From Sambucus nigra (taxonomy: Eukaryota; Streptophyta; Magnoliopsida; Dipsacales; Adoxaceae), in assembly GCA_949130495.1 (NCBI GenBank), contig OX422207.1, positions 710,492,456-710,556,455 of the forward strand: a DNA stretch of 64,000 bases, given 5' to 3'. The notes under the pieces are model-generated. The model ran no database searches. It had not been told where the DNA came from and saw only the letters and a program-made list of their open reading frames with translations. The position numbers and the translations under genes are program-made. Positions 34,217 to 46,791 of the stretch are shown in pieces (within the stretch, counting starts at the first letter, position 1; each line of letters starts with the position of its first letter).

Positions 34217-36096
34217 TCTTGTAAAGATACCAAGTCGGATCTCTTAGCCCAAACTAATGAAGAGTGACTATCTCGGGGTGTAGGAATCTTGGCTACCTTG
34301 GTTGCCTTACGTTGGGATTTTCTAGAAAATCTTTTAAAATCAAAACAAAATTTCTTAAGATGACATTTTCGACCACAATGTGCACAATTAAAACCATGTC
34401 GAAAAGATTTTCCTAAGGAGTGATCTCTAAAGTTTTTCCTAGGCGATTCTCCTAAAACATTGGTTTTGGCTTTTTAAGTTGGTTCATTACAAGTATCGAA
34501 GCCTAAACCACACAAGTCATTTTTTATTTGGACCGTTCCTCAGATCTTATCTAGTTTTTCGGACCTACGCCCCAAACCAAATTTGACTTTGCTAGAGTCT
34601 TTTAGTTTAATTTCTAATTCTACAATTTTAGACTCTAACAACACATTTCTCTCTTCAAACTCGAGAACCTCGTTTTTCAAGGATTCCATTAAACTCCTAA
34701 GGCTATCTCTCTCGCCTTCTACATATTCTAGCTTCTCTCGAAGAGTCCTCTCACGTGTCCTAAGGTCTTCTACCAACACACTATCATCGACGACCTTGAC
34801 ACGCTCTTTTAAATTTGCTTCTAACTTCAAATTTGCTCTTTTTAATTCAATTGATTCTTCATATAATTCTTGAAAATCATTTTGAAGTTCACTCACATTA
34901 ACCTCTTATTCATTTTCACTCTCTCTTTCTTCTTTGCTCTCACTATCATAAAAAATAAGGGAATCATAAACAATAACCTTGGAAGTGTCATGTGATATAT
35001 TTTCATCTATAGATGAGTTCTCACTATCACTCACATGACTAGCCATGAAAGACCCAAAGTTGGGCTTAGTGGGGGAATCGGGTCCCTCTTCCTTATCACT
35101 ATCACTAAGGGTCACATTATATGAAATGGGTCGCTTACCCTCTCTCCTTAGTTTAGTGAGGCACTCAGAAGCCCTATGGCCATAACCCTCATAACCAAAA
35201 CACCTATTTGACTCATCCCTATTTAAATTTTCATTAATAGTTTTAGGGATCCTCTCGTCTTTGTCATGCTTAGAAGTTTCAAATTTATTAAAGTCATTTT
35301 TAAATTTATCTTTGTTAGTTTTAAGAAACTTTCAAAATTTCCTAGCAAACAAGGTCATATCTTCCGAGTCACTATCACTCTTGCTCTCTACTACTTGTTT
35401 ATCCTCTTTTCGGGCTTTTAAAGCAATGCCCTTTTTTATTTTATTTTCAGTTTTAGAGGGAAACATGTCCAGTTCATAGGTTTGTAAATCACCTACAAGC
35501 TCTTAAAATTTCGTAGATGCTAAAGTTGGTAAAGAATTTAACACAGTCACTTTTGGAATAAATCTATCGCGTAGGGACCTTAAAATTTTCTTTACTACTC
35601 GGTTGTCGGGTATTTTCTCTCCCAAATTAAAAGATGAATTAACAATATCAGAAAGTCTAGCATAAAATTCATCAAAAGTTTTTTTTTCATTCATTTTGAT
35701 AGTTTCAAATTGAGTGGTGAGGTTTTGGAATTTCGAAGCTTTAACGACACTTGTACCTTCATGAGTGAGTTGTAAAATATCCCAAGCGTCTTTAGCGGTC
35801 TCACACGTCATAATGCGTCGAAATTCATCCGGTGTGACAGCGCTAAACAAGGCATTTAAACCACGGGAATTAAAGTTTGAAAGTTTAAATTCACCCTCAC
35901 TCCATCTATCGGCCGGTTTGGGAACACGTTCATTTTCTACTAAATGAGTTGGTGGAGACCACCCGTTAACTACTGATATCCAAACCCTCTCGTCGATAGA
36001 TTTAAGTGCCGATTTCATACGCGCTTTCCAATACGCGTAATTAGAACCATCGAAAATAGGAAATTTTAAAAATGGGGAAAATTCCATTTTAGCCAA
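34217..36096 (-). pseudogene. Gag of Sirevirus-like copia element, broken
   Basis: Minus-strand gag. The N-terminal UBN2/copia gag domain (36096-35503) shows FPIFDGSNYAYWKARM, FRRIMTCETAKDAWDIL, FDEFYARL and ILRSLRDRF. A first CCHC-type knuckle (35202-35161) has its second Cys replaced by Tyr (C-x2-Y-x4-H-x4-C). Then comes an acidic Ser-rich stretch, a long heptad-rich coiled coil (34896-34540, rich in Glu/Leu/Lys), and a canonical second knuckle (34386-34345, C-x2-C-x4-H-x4-C). A coiled coil between knuckles is a Sirevirus gag trait. Several in-frame stops (after 35503, near 35335, near 34905, near 34540) break it. The start Met follows the primer site by about 40 bases. Confidence 0.85.
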
Positions 36097-36137
36097 AAAT
36101 TAGTTAAAGGATCTTTAACGAAGTAAATTATCATTTT

Positions 36138-36150
36138 GGCTCTGATACCA
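36138..36150 (-). other. Primer binding site of the Sirevirus-like element
   Basis: On the minus strand TGGTATCAGAGCC, perfectly matching the tRNA-iMet-type site, three bases inside the 5' LTR edge. Confidence 0.9.
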
Positions 36151-36153
36151 ATT

Positions 36154-38112
36154 TGAAGATGTCCCGAAGGCCCCCAATTTTTAATATTCTTATACTTTAA
36201 AATCAATTTCCTTGTTGAGATATACGGAAGCGTACGATGGTTCACAAAAATACCAAATTTTAATTTACTTCAAATTAATATAAAACCAAAGTGAAATAAG
36301 ATTTAAACACACACACTCTTCAATTTCACTTAAACCAAATTAATTAACCCAAGCCCTAGAAAATTTGCCTAAGTCATATTTCTCAATTTTAACAAATTAG
36401 GCCAAACCAATTTTATCAAATTAAATTAAATGACTTGAATAAAATTAACTAAACATTACCCAATACTAATTTCGCACCAAATTAAATAAGTAGTGATTAA
36501 AACCAAATTTTATCTTGAATTACCTAAGCATGCATTCTAGGTGAGTATAGCAAGATAAAATAAACAATGAAATCACTACGCCGCGATGTACGAGAAAAAA
36601 CCCACAACGGAAAAAAACCTTGGACGGCCCTAGCCTCAAATCCACTAAGTACGGAATTTACCAATGGTCTAAAAAACGTGGGGCGTGATCGAGGCGTGGA
36701 GGTCAAGACTTAAGCCTTAGAAGCCTAGGCGAGTTTAAGCGTAAAAAGGCGTGAAAAGGCGTTTAAGACTTCTTAATATATATTAATATTTTTAAACCAT
36801 AACAAGGCTATTAAAATACTAAAATTGTACATATCATAAAAATATGTCTGAATATATGAAAATTAAAATACTATTTGATTATTTTGGATGAGATAATGGT
36901 CCGATTAGTTAAAAAATTATTTAAAAGGCGATATCGTTTCACTTAAGTATTGTTATTTTTAGAAAAAAGTGGGCCTTAAGGATTTTACTAAGAATAAGGC
37001 GTAAAAAACTTAAGGCGAGGCGTTTCGCCCAAGCCTTAAGCCTAGGCGGGTTTTTTAGAACAGTGGAATTTACAAATACAAGACGACAGACTTACAACAC
37101 TCGACTCGATCCCTCTCAAGCCTCGACGCTCCTTCTTGTATCAACCTCTTCTTAGCGAATAACCACGGAGCTCCACCGCGGTCTCAGAATCCACCGATCG
37201 GACTTTATATGGTAACCGTCACCCGAACTAGGAGCCTTTCTCCAAGTGGATAAATCAACGAAAACCTCTTCTTCTTTGTGGGATTTAGAAGCAAACCCAA
37301 AATGTCTCTTCAAATGGTAGAGATGAAAAACCGGTGACAAAACTCCAACCAAGTAAAAATATATCTATAGAAGCTTGAATGAACAATATGGGTATAAAAC
37401 AAGTGTCTAAAACATTTTTTTTGAAAATCAACAACACTTGAACAAAGAACTTTTTCTCTTTTGATTTCTCTCTCAAAACACTCTCTTAGAGGTTGTAGGA
37501 TATGAAAAAGTTGAGTTAAAAACTTTAGTTCCCGCACTTAGATATTCTGTGAAAAGTTTGTGGGGTAAAGTAGTGAAAAAAGTGGGAAAAACTGCTCAAA
37601 ACTGCCAAATATATGTTCCCACCAAATCTCGTTTGAACGAGACTTCTAACGAAGTTCCAGTGTGAACTCATTAGAAATCTCGTTCGAACAACCATCTCGT
37701 TCGAACGACATTTCGAACGAAGTTCTAGTGGCCAAAATGTGAACTCGTTGGCAAACTCGTTCGAACGACTTATGGTTTGAACAAAAATCTCGTTCGAACG
37801 ACACTTCGATTGAACTCCCAAAAAGTTTGAAAAATTCAATTTTTGCCCAGAAACTTTATATTCTTTATTTTAAAGTTTAAATGAAATCTTTCTGAAATTA
37901 AACAACAGAATTAAATAAACGTTCACCCATTATAAAATGTTCCAAGCTCCTATATATATATTAAAATGCATTCATACCTTAGGAGCAATGGAACCATGCA
38001 ACAAACACGTCATAGTCTTGAAGGATGATCAATTGACTCTATCCTATGACTCAACCGTTTTTGTCCGGAATTGAGCCAAAACTACAAAGGACTCAATTGG
38101 AAATTTGTGTCC

Positions 38113-38115
<3 letters not shown>
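36154..38115 (-). repeat. 5' LTR of the Sirevirus-like element, with MITE insertion
   Basis: On the minus strand it starts near 38115 (TAAGGACAC) and ends CATCTTCA at 36154. The 404-bp MITE at 36662-37065 accounts for the length difference from the 3' LTR. GTTCGAACGA-type palindromes recur at 37625-37810. Confidence 0.88.
36662..37065. mobile_element. hAT-type MITE, 404 bp
   Basis: The ends CAATGGTCTAAAAAACG and (reverse complement of the right end) CACTGTTCTAAAAAACC form an imperfect terminal inverted repeat. The insertion is flanked by a perfect 8-bp duplication GAATTTAC (36654-36661 and 37066-37073), as for hAT elements. The empty site is visible in the sister LTR (ACTAAGTATGGAATTTACAA at about 31220). 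Subterminal regions are rich in AAGCCTTAAGCCTAGGCG and AAGGCGTAAAAA words in both orientations. No coding sequence. Confidence 0.92.

Positions 38116-38199
<84 letters not shown>
38114..38199. repeat. Compound (CA)n(TA)n microsatellite at the right edge of the copia element
   Basis: About 27 CA units followed by about 15 TA units, exactly at the junction between the copia LTR and the resumed LTR of element A. Confidence 0.95.
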
Positions 38200-38202
<3 letters not shown>

Positions 38203-38204
38203 TA

Positions 38205-38640
38205 TTTTATTTTTAATTGCCAAAATAATTAAATCCAAAGAAAATATTTTTCCTCTTTTTTATTTAAAACGAGTTATTGATGGTCTGAAATCATGGGGTG
38301 TTATAGTGGTGATGCAAGTTAAGGATGTGTTGTAAGTTAATTTAGGATGAATATTAGTCGTCACCCTTTATGGTAATTAGTTTAGCTTAATAATTGGTTA
38401 TCCCAATTCATCCCAATTATTAGTAGTTACTCAGCCTCCTTATATATATTTAATCTCCAAAATAATTAAATCCAAAGAAAATATTTTTTCACTTTTTTAT
38501 TTAAAACGAGTTATTGATGGTCTGAAATCATGGGGTGTTCTAGTGGTGATGCAAGTTAAGGATGTGCTCTAAGTTAATTTAGGATGAATATTAGTCGTCA
38601 CCCTTTCTAGTAATTAGTTTATCTTGATCATTGATTAGCC
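38205..38640 (+). repeat. 237-bp tandem duplication spanning the edge of LTR A
   Basis: CCAAAATAATTAAATCCAAAG starts at about 38219 and again at about 38456. Both copies continue through the LTR end (GAAATCATGGGGTGTT) into flanking DNA (GTGGTGATGCAAGTTAAGGA, then GAATATTAGTCGTCACCCTTT). The duplication therefore includes both the LTR end and the original flank, and happened after the insertion of A. Confidence 0.88.
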
Positions 38641-38760
38641 CAATTCATCTCTATTATTAGTAGTTAGTTACTCAATCTCGATTGGACCTATAGTTGGACT
38701 TGGTCTAGTCCTGACACCTGCATCAGTGTCTGCCCTTATGTAATGGGGGAGTAGTTATTA
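38641..38760. other. Short unique flank between elements A and C
   Basis: About 120 bp without recognised features, together with the flank in the preceding duplication the only candidates for non-LTR DNA in this part. Confidence 0.4.
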
Positions 38761-39332
38761 TGACACCCCGCCTAATTAAATATCGGGTGATCAGTCCTTT
38801 ATTAAATTAAAATCAAAGTGTCCGGTTGGTTCATTCTTTGCGTCACTGTCGAAAACAATTTTCATTATTAATAACCTAATAATTAATTAAGCTAAGTGTC
38901 AAAACATTTTCCAAATTAATTATACCCAATTAATTCATTAATAAATTCCATGCTTTAATTTATAAGCCAAATCCATTCCACAAGAATAAATATTGAACAT
39001 GAATCAAGTACGTAAATAAATGAGACTGGATAAAACATTCCAATTCAAAGTCTAAAACCAAAGTATCATAATACTCAATCCAACAGTAAGGAAATACTAA
39101 TAAACATAAAATCCCTAAAATAGTTAATCTGGAAGCGGGCGTCACATGCCCTAAATGAAATATCTGAACTAGGAACAGAATGAAGTGATAGCAGCGTCTA
39201 ATATCAAAAACCTACAGGCTCCACAATGGTTGCAGCTCATCGAATGATCCACGTATCTAAGTCTGGCGGTGACCCTGTGGCTGGACACCTGGTATAATAT
39301 ATATATGTAGAAAAAGAGGAGAAATAACAGGA

Positions 39333-42257
39333 TGTAATACCCCGCATTTTTATCGATATTTATTTATGGGATTAATTAAATTAAATGTGAATTAATTGAG
39401 AATTAATCCGGATAAAATACTAACGAGATGTGAGTTGGTATTTGATTTTAATGTGTATATATGGCAATATATGAATATTGAGAATATTGAATTTGTCGTG
39501 AGATAGAAATACGGCAATTTGGGAATTTTGTTGGGACGCGCGTGACAGTCGCGTCGGGAATATAATAATTTAAAGTAAAAAGTGAATTTTATTTTTATTA
39601 ATCGTATGGTCATTTTGAGTGCGCCAACGTGTCCGGAAGGGTCAAAATAGTCAGAAAACACTAGCCGGGGGTTAAGTTTGGGTCCCGGGGCATTATTGGG
39701 CCATACCGGTAACTTAAAAGGGCATTTTGGTAATTTCGGAAATTTGGGAATTAAAACCCACGAAAATCAGAAATAAAAATCTGACTTATTCTTTATCCAC
39801 TAAACCCACTAACTACACTAAGGGACTTAATGGGCTACGGGAGAAGTTAACTTGCCAAAAACCAACCCCCACCTCCATTGTCATCTTGTGAGAAGAGCTT
39901 GGAGAGAGAGAGAGAGAGGAGAATTCTGCAAAGAGAGAAAGGAGAATTCTGCAGAGAGAGGGAGAACAATTCAACCTTCAAGATTCAACATCAAATTCAG
40001 AGAAAGATTAGAGGCAAGTGGTTTAATTACAATTGATTCAATGCTATGCTTTTCCATGTTTAGGAATTATCAAATTTATCTTGGAAGATTGATTAGACCC
40101 ATGAATTTGAAGATTAAAACTATGAACTATGTTAGGAAATTGCATGTACAAACATTATGGACGAATTATGAATTCAAAATTTAACCATTGATGATCTAAA
40201 AATGGATTTTAGAAGAAGTTTATTAATGTTCTTGAAAGAATTAGAAAACTGGAATTCTTGATGAAGATTTAATCCAAACAAAGCCCTTGGATGATGAATT
40301 ATTGGTTTTAGAACGTTAACAATGTTGTAGGATGGTTGTATGATGATATTATAACGTTATCTTAGAGTTTCATGCTTGTTAATGGTGTTTTGAGATGATT
40401 TGAAAACTGCAAAACGAAGCAGTCCGTAGCCTACCAGGTGCGTTCGATCGATCGACATTCATCAGTCGATCGATCGACCTTCCCAGAAAGAGTAAAATTT
40501 CCCCTAGTTAAATTTTAATGATGTTGACCCTTGGAAAATATTATTGGAGACCTTATGAATATCCTTAAACTTAAGGAAGACCAGTAGGTATGGTTATAAA
40601 GTTTGGGCCTTAATTAGAATTTAATTTGAGGAATTATTCTAAAAGCTAATGAAGCTCGATGAGTGAGATGATATTAGGATTAAAAGAGTAATTTTGAATA
40701 AATTGATGAATTGAGATTTGGGGCAGAAGTAAGGACCTTAAGAATAATGATGTAACACGTGGGAATAATAGGAAACTTAATAACCCCTTTGAGATAGGTT
40801 TTAAGTACAAGAATTCATGACGTGAGATGTGTCGATAGTCTACATTATATATTATCGGAAGACTTAAAATGTATATAATTGGAATAATGGTATAAGGATG
40901 TAGAAAATACCTTTATTAATATTGAGATATCTAAGATGTGTGCATGCTTAGTATATAATCTTATGTGTATGACATACCTACCATACTTGCTATCACGGGA
41001 GGTTTACGTTCGCTTAGGGCCTTCTAATCCTTGTGTGCCCAGATTTAGTTTGGTACCTAGAGGACATAGTTCAAGGGAATGACTTAATTGTGAGTTATTA
41101 AGTCAGCTGACTATGGAGCGTAGGTATGTACGTGACCCATGGATATGTTGAATTATGTTCGCCTTCATTTTTGTGTGTTGTGCTTATTCTAACAATTCCT
41201 GAGAGATTCGGAATTTGTAATCCTTATGTACGTGATGTACCGGGATGGATAGCAGAGTATGTGTGCACCGCAGCTTAGCCTTGGGGTGCTTATATTGTAT
41301 ATTTATGATGTGAATAATATAAGGTTGAATGAAAAGGAATTGTGATGTTTATTTATGAGAATCATTTATAGTAACTCCTTGAGAAGATAAATAAGGGGAT
41401 AACCTCCAGTAAACGGTAATGCTAATAATTGAGAATCCGAGTTCAAGTAAAGCTATCTATTTAAGTAATAAAATTGGGAATTCATATTGTGAATCGAGTA
41501 GTTGGTTTAGAAATTATGATGATTTAGTTAGATGAATAACACATGAATGGGTACAGGAACGTTAGGAGTGCACAGTTAGACGAGAGGTGAGTATCTCATG
41601 TGAGAGCACGTCCTAACATATACCTTGCATTCATTGTTTTAATTGTTATTATAGCACTTGCTATTTTTAAAATACTCTCCACATTCGGGCTCTGACCCGT
41701 TTTCTTTCAAATCTATCTTTTTGTAAAAACCATTTTTAGGTGCCCAGCCACAAGGACACCATGCATAGTATTTCCAGTCAGGTGACGAGCTGTAGCTGTT
41801 GTGGAAGTTACAGGGCCTTGCTAGTAGACGCTTCATTTGCCTTGACTCTATATTCAGATTTCATCAGTTGTAGGGCATGTCGCCCATTTCCTTTAGAGAC
41901 ATTTCATTTTATATTTCAGTTATTCAGACTTTGGTTTGTAATTAATTCAGGATGCACACTTGTTTCATTTCTTTTCATATTGGGATTGTTGTGAGGAGTA
42001 TTTCCTCTAGACTCATTTTTTATTTGTTGATTCATTATAGTTGGACTTTATCGTGAATGGTTGTGTTATATTTCTATATTTCATTTATTGCATGTTAATC
42101 AGAAAATTGGACAACTCACTTTTTAAATACTAGGTGGTTAGTAATCATAAAAAAAAAATGTTTTCGACAGTGATGCTATTAACTGGACCAACTTGGCATT
42201 TTGTATTGATTTAATAAAGGAGTAGCTACCCGGTATTTAATTAGTCGGGGTGTCACA
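39333..42257 (+). mobile_element. Solo LTR D, 2.93 kb, with 5-bp target-site duplication
   Basis: Begins TGTAATACCCCGCATTTTTATCG and ends GTCGGGGTGTCACA, flanked by CAGGA at 39328-39332 and 42258-42262. The interrupted host sequence reads AACAGGAAACGGGTCA when the insert is removed, just as in the related LTR X (GACAGGAAACGGGTCAGAG at about 59654). With no internal region it is a solo LTR left by recombination. It contains a GAGAGA run near 39905-39960 and a GATCGATC cluster at 40441-40481. Confidence 0.93.
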
Positions 42258-42676
42258 CAGGAAACGGGTCAAAGTCCGATTTATAAAAATATTTGTTTTA
42301 GCAAGTATTTAAAACTACAAAGATGCAATTATTATGTGCATGTTAGTTCCGAACTCTCACTTGAGATTCTCACCCTTGACTAATGTGCACACCTAGCGTA
42401 CGTCCAACCTAACCTAGTAATTTATAATATTTCCAACTAGGTCATTGACGTGAACTGCTAAATATAACTCAAGGGAGTAACCCGTATCGCTCATATAATA
42501 AGCTAATAATATTCTTTTATGCCAGTTACCTATTTAAGATTAACTATTTTAATAGGAAGTCTTTTATCCTCTGGAATTACTTTACGTATCCATAATTATA
42601 CATTTTCTAATTTCACACATTAGAATCATTCATCCTCAAGTATATTTATGTATATATATACATATAGTCACACCAT

Positions 42677-42679
<3 letters not shown>

Positions 42680-42732
<53 letters not shown>
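42680..42732. repeat. (AT)n microsatellite in LTR C
   Basis: About 26 AT units. Confidence 0.95.
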
Positions 42733-44755
42733 CCTGCGCCCCTTGGTTAGGACCACTTGGCGCAATGCATACTCTGTTATCGTGTGCCGGTGCCTCACTC
42801 GTTTCATAAAGGACAATTGGTTCGGCATCTCCGATGAACCACAAATCTCATAACACAAATATTGGAGGCGAGCATACTCGACAGTTAAATGGGTCACACA
42901 CATACCTACGCTCCCATTCAACCGTCGATATTATCCTATGAAATAGATAGCACATTTCGAAGTTCATATGCTCTGGGTACAAGTCAATATCCCCCCATCG
43001 GGTTACCCACGATAAGACTATCCACTGTACGAAACCTCCGCCTGATAGGAAGCAGCGTAGGTATGTCATACACAAAATAAATCAAAACATAGGTATACAA
43101 TCAACCTATTATAATATCTAGGTATTCACACAATTAGGTATCATGTCTTATTCGCAGTATTACTTTCACTTGATACTCTCGAAGTGTTAATAAATATGAT
43201 CATGATCCCCCTCCTAATTTTCTAAGGGTCATTCATCCCACTTATGCCCAAGTCTTAAGTCACACTTGTCTTAATATAACATCACTTCAAACCTAATTGT
43301 ACTACATTAGGATTCCCGCATTACAAGTCCTGAAAGGTGCCTTAAGGGTGCACAAATCAATTCTAGAAAATTTTACAGGGCGGTCTGGACCCACTAAGAA
43401 GGCGATCCGGACACATTTTAGAACAAACGATCCGAACCTTTTTAAAATAAAATGATTCGGACCTTATTCTGAAAAACCGCCCGAACCCTTTTATGAAAGG
43501 CGGTCCGGACCGCTACCCTTTCCGATGCAGATTAACCCAGAAACGTTCTCTTCACCAATTCAACAACTAAAACCTCTATGAATCATTCCCCAAACACCAA
43601 TCACTCATACTAAATCAATTTCCTAACATGTATGTGTGATTTCCACTAATATAACATCGTTAATTTATTTCTAATCATCAATGAAATCTGGAATCCCCAA
43701 TTAATTTAATGAAACCCTAGTTCTTCCAATTATCATTTAAGAACATAAATTTCCAGATTTATTCATAACAGAAAATTATCTATACGTGATTTCTAATCTA
43801 CATACATCAATGGTTCAACCTAAATTAATCTCAGATTCAAATCATGTATATCAAATCTCCAATTTTCATCACTTTTACTAACAATACATAGGCGTTTCAT
43901 TCCTATACTAACATGAACATGAGTATTGCTAAAGTAAAGCAAGTAATAAACACCTGTCTGATTATGAAGGTTTGATTCGTCGCTTGAAATTGGTATAGAT
44001 GTGTTCTCCTCTTTCCGATCTACACGTTGATGATGTTTTTGGTGAAAAATGACTAGGTTTGGCCTTGGAACTCCTATGAACCTCTTCTTCTCCTTCCTCT
44101 AGGACTCTATCTTTTCTTTGTAACTTATCCCTAATGGAAATCCCGTAACTGATATAATAATTATCTAATTTTCGTCCATTTTAATTCTCCAAAAATCCAA
44201 ATGACAAAACTACCCCTACAGGGTGTCGGTTAGGCCTAAAATTGCTCTAATGTCCAAATAAAATGCCCGGATAGAGTTCTTTGACTATCTCGACCCTTAC
44301 GGACTCGATGGTGCACTCTAAATTACCATATGAGTTATACAAAAATAGTTTACCTTTTTATCCCATACAATTAGTCCCGACACGGCTCACACGCGCGTCC
44401 AGACTTAAAATACCAAACTACCAAACTATCGTATTTCGCACTCCAACAATTTATAAAAATTATATAGTTCCATATTACATATACCCACAGTAATAATCAA
44501 AGATTTCCATCCATAAGTATTAACCCTTGGCACGCTAGTTAATAATTATTTTAAATTCGGATTAATTAACAATTAAATTTCTCGATCTTTTTAATTTAAT
44601 TAATCCAACAATAATAATTAATCTCATAATTATTTAATATCATAAAAATGCGGGTTATTACATACTTCCCCTCTAATAACGAAATTTATCCCTGAATTTT
44701 GAAAAGTAAACCATACCTGGTAGGAATAAGTCTGGATATTTCTCGCGCATATCTG

Positions 44756-46592
44756 TGACAACCTGCCTAATTAAATATCAAGTGATCAGTCCTTTATTAA
44801 ATTAAAAATCAAAGTGAACGGTTGGTTCATTCTTAGCATCACTTTCGCAAAATAAAATTTCCAAATTAAACACCCAAAATAATTAAGCTAAGTGTCAAAA
44901 CAATTTAAAGTCTTATTTCCATTATTAAATTTCAACTTGAAAACCTTTTTAAATAATTAACAGTCTAAGAATCACATAAGTGCTGCGGATAGCAACCAAC
45001 ACAAATAATTAATCCATCTAGATTAACCAAACCAAGTAAAATAACCATACATGAAATCATCCTGACAAAAGTAAACTCCCAAGAAATACTGAATACTGGA
45101 AATATAAACAAACTTAAATCTCTAACAAATCCAAATTGAATAGGGAAACGGGCGACACATGACCTAACTAAGCAGAACTAAAACAAGAATAGAATCAAGG
45201 AAGAGGTCGTCTAAAGCAACGGCTTGCAACTCTTACATCAGCTGCAGCGCGTCCAATCCAAAGAACCTATGCATGATGCCCCTGTGGCTGGACACCTGTA
45301 ATACATATATATATATATACAAGAGAGAAAAAAATAGGTAACGGGTCAGAGCCCAAGTGTAAAAAAGTTTTAAAAATAGTTTAGCAAGTATATCAAATTC
45401 TTACCGGCTAATGCTACAACCATGTTAGTATGCGACACTCTCTTGAGAATTCTCACATCTCATCTAGTGTGCACGCCTACCGTACTAATAAATCTCATAA
45501 TTTTTTCTAACTTATTCTCCATAATGTTTTATCACGTGAAAAGAAAGGTTATGATATTTACTTTAGGAAATCATTCTCTTCAATATTTCTTACGTTATTT
45601 AGAACAACTCATTACCGTTATAAAGTTCTCGAACACTTATAATAAAGTTAAGGCATTTATTCATTACTTATCTACTTATACGCACAGTATAAAGTTCCTA
45701 TATAGATATACGTATATATATTAGTCACATGTATAATATATATACTAATGGCACCCCATATAAAATCTATGGTACTGGCATACTCTACTATCAAGTCCCC
45801 GTATCACTCGTACTAAGGGAAATACTAGTTCGGAATCAGTCTCGAACTGTATTAACACAATACACACAAAATGGAGGTGAAGCATAGTTCCATGTCACTA
45901 AGAGGTCAGCACATACCCTCACCTCTCTTAGGACCGTCTGACTATCATTCTCGGATAGCCTATACTAAGGATACTATGTTCTAAGGTGTGAGTCAATATC
46001 TCCCATAAAGGTCACATCAGAATAAGACTGTCCCGGCGCAGAAACCTCCGTGATAGCAAGTAGCGCGGCTATGATTAAACACAGATAAAGTATTTAATAT
46101 ATGTACACAGTCACACGGTCATATATAGATACACATTTTTCAGTAGGGTTCTCTCACAACCTATAATTATTATTAACCGTACTTAGTACAATTTTTCCCC
46201 ATTATCTCGCATAATGGATTTATCTCTTTTATTCTCAATTATACACATTTCACCTTTTACTTCCCATCTCTCGAAGTACTCTGTCTTATTAAATTTGATT
46301 CCAGTAGGTACACCCTTTCTAACCTTCTGGTCTGAGTCTTTCACGAGTCTTTCAACTCATTAACGAACTTACTCACAATCTCTAATGTGTAACGAAACTC
46401 CCCATTAATCCACAATTCCATCCCATATTAAATTTCATTCAACGGAGTCTAATTAGACCCTACTGGTTCTCCTCACGTCCCATTATACTCTATGAATAAT
46501 AATCAAAGGTTCCTACGTATTTAAACCGGATTAAACAAAAAGGGGAAAAATATGAAGTTTTCCAGGAGGGGTCGATTGATCGAGGAAAAGGG
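44756..46592 (-). mobile_element. Truncated LTR E, minus orientation, Tekay type
   Basis: The left edge TGACAACCTGCCTAATTAAAT is the reversed end of the same LTR family as C and X. It follows F (62088-64000) closely base for base (for example the block AGATAAAGTATTTAATATATGTACACAGTCACACGG at about 46085 and 63305) up to the GATCGAGGAAAAGGG point at about 46592, after which similarity stops. The remaining ~1.1 kb of the LTR is missing. Confidence 0.75.
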
Positions 46593-46791
46593 AAAAACCT
46601 GTCATACTAACCATATTAGGATTGTCCTTCTCTTAGACTTTAGTAGGCTCGATTACTGATGGCTACCCCCGTTGTTCCCTTAGCCTCGTTGGACCTAAAG
46701 AACCTGCTACTGGCTACAATAGTCCTTTTTGAATTCACCATCGCTCGGTAAGAATTCAGCTATCTGATTCATTTAAATGCGTCCCCAGATG
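46593..46791 (-). other. Short unassigned segment left of element G, probably internal region of X
   Basis: About 200 bp with no similarity to the neighbouring LTRs. Element G inserted at its right edge, so it should be continuous with 58064-59074. Its left edge is the deletion junction with LTR E. No coding similarity recognised. Confidence 0.4.

Larger units (their letters stand above)
30720..38115 (-). mobile_element. Sirevirus-like Ty1/copia element without pol
   Basis: Minus-strand element with two LTRs (30720-32261 and 36154-38115), a primer binding site (36138-36150), gag with coiled coil and zinc knuckles (34217-36096), and a long non-coding stretch with repeated C-rich (minus: polypurine) tracts before the 3' LTR. 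No protease, integrase, reverse transcriptase or RNase H sequence is seen, so it is non-autonomous or deleted. Gag layout and multiple polypurine tracts point to the Sirevirus group. The expected 5-bp duplication is obscured by microsatellites at both edges. Confidence 0.82.
28229..38305 (-). mobile_element. 5' LTR of element A, split by the Sirevirus-like insertion
   Basis: The LTR edge TGTAACACCCCACTC at 28229 abuts the primer binding site. The LTR runs to 30719, is interrupted by the copia element at 30720-38115, and resumes to end at GGGGTGTTATA (38305). Its last ~190 bases (CCAAAATAATTAAATCCAAAG…GAAATCATGGGGTGTTA) match the end of the 3' LTR copy at 27490-27600. Net length is about 2.7 kb. 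The region 28976-29240 has repeated CCTGCACATAT and CCAATTTT(C/A)(G/A)TTA phrases. No coding sequence. Confidence 0.82.
38761..44662 (-). mobile_element. LTR of minus-strand Tekay-type element C, split by solo LTR D
   Basis: On the minus strand it starts TGTAATAACCCGCATTTTTATG at 44662, preceded by a polypurine tract (44663-44677, ATTAGAGGGGAAGTA), so it is a 3' LTR. It ends GGCGGGGTGTCA at 38761. Without D (39333-42257) and one duplication copy it is about 2.97 kb. The 94 bp to its right (44663-44755) are internal-region remnant. It contains an (AT)n run at 42680-42732 and GGTCCGGA/GATCCGGA phrases at 43378-43520. Confidence 0.8.

Noticed and set aside
34583..34873. Ser/Leu-rich + strand open frame
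   Set aside because: Antisense shadow of the coiled-coil part of the Sirevirus-like gag on the minus strand.
38105..38335. 76-residue frame starting with poly Thr-His
   Set aside because: Made by the (CA)n(TA)n microsatellite at the copia/LTR junction.
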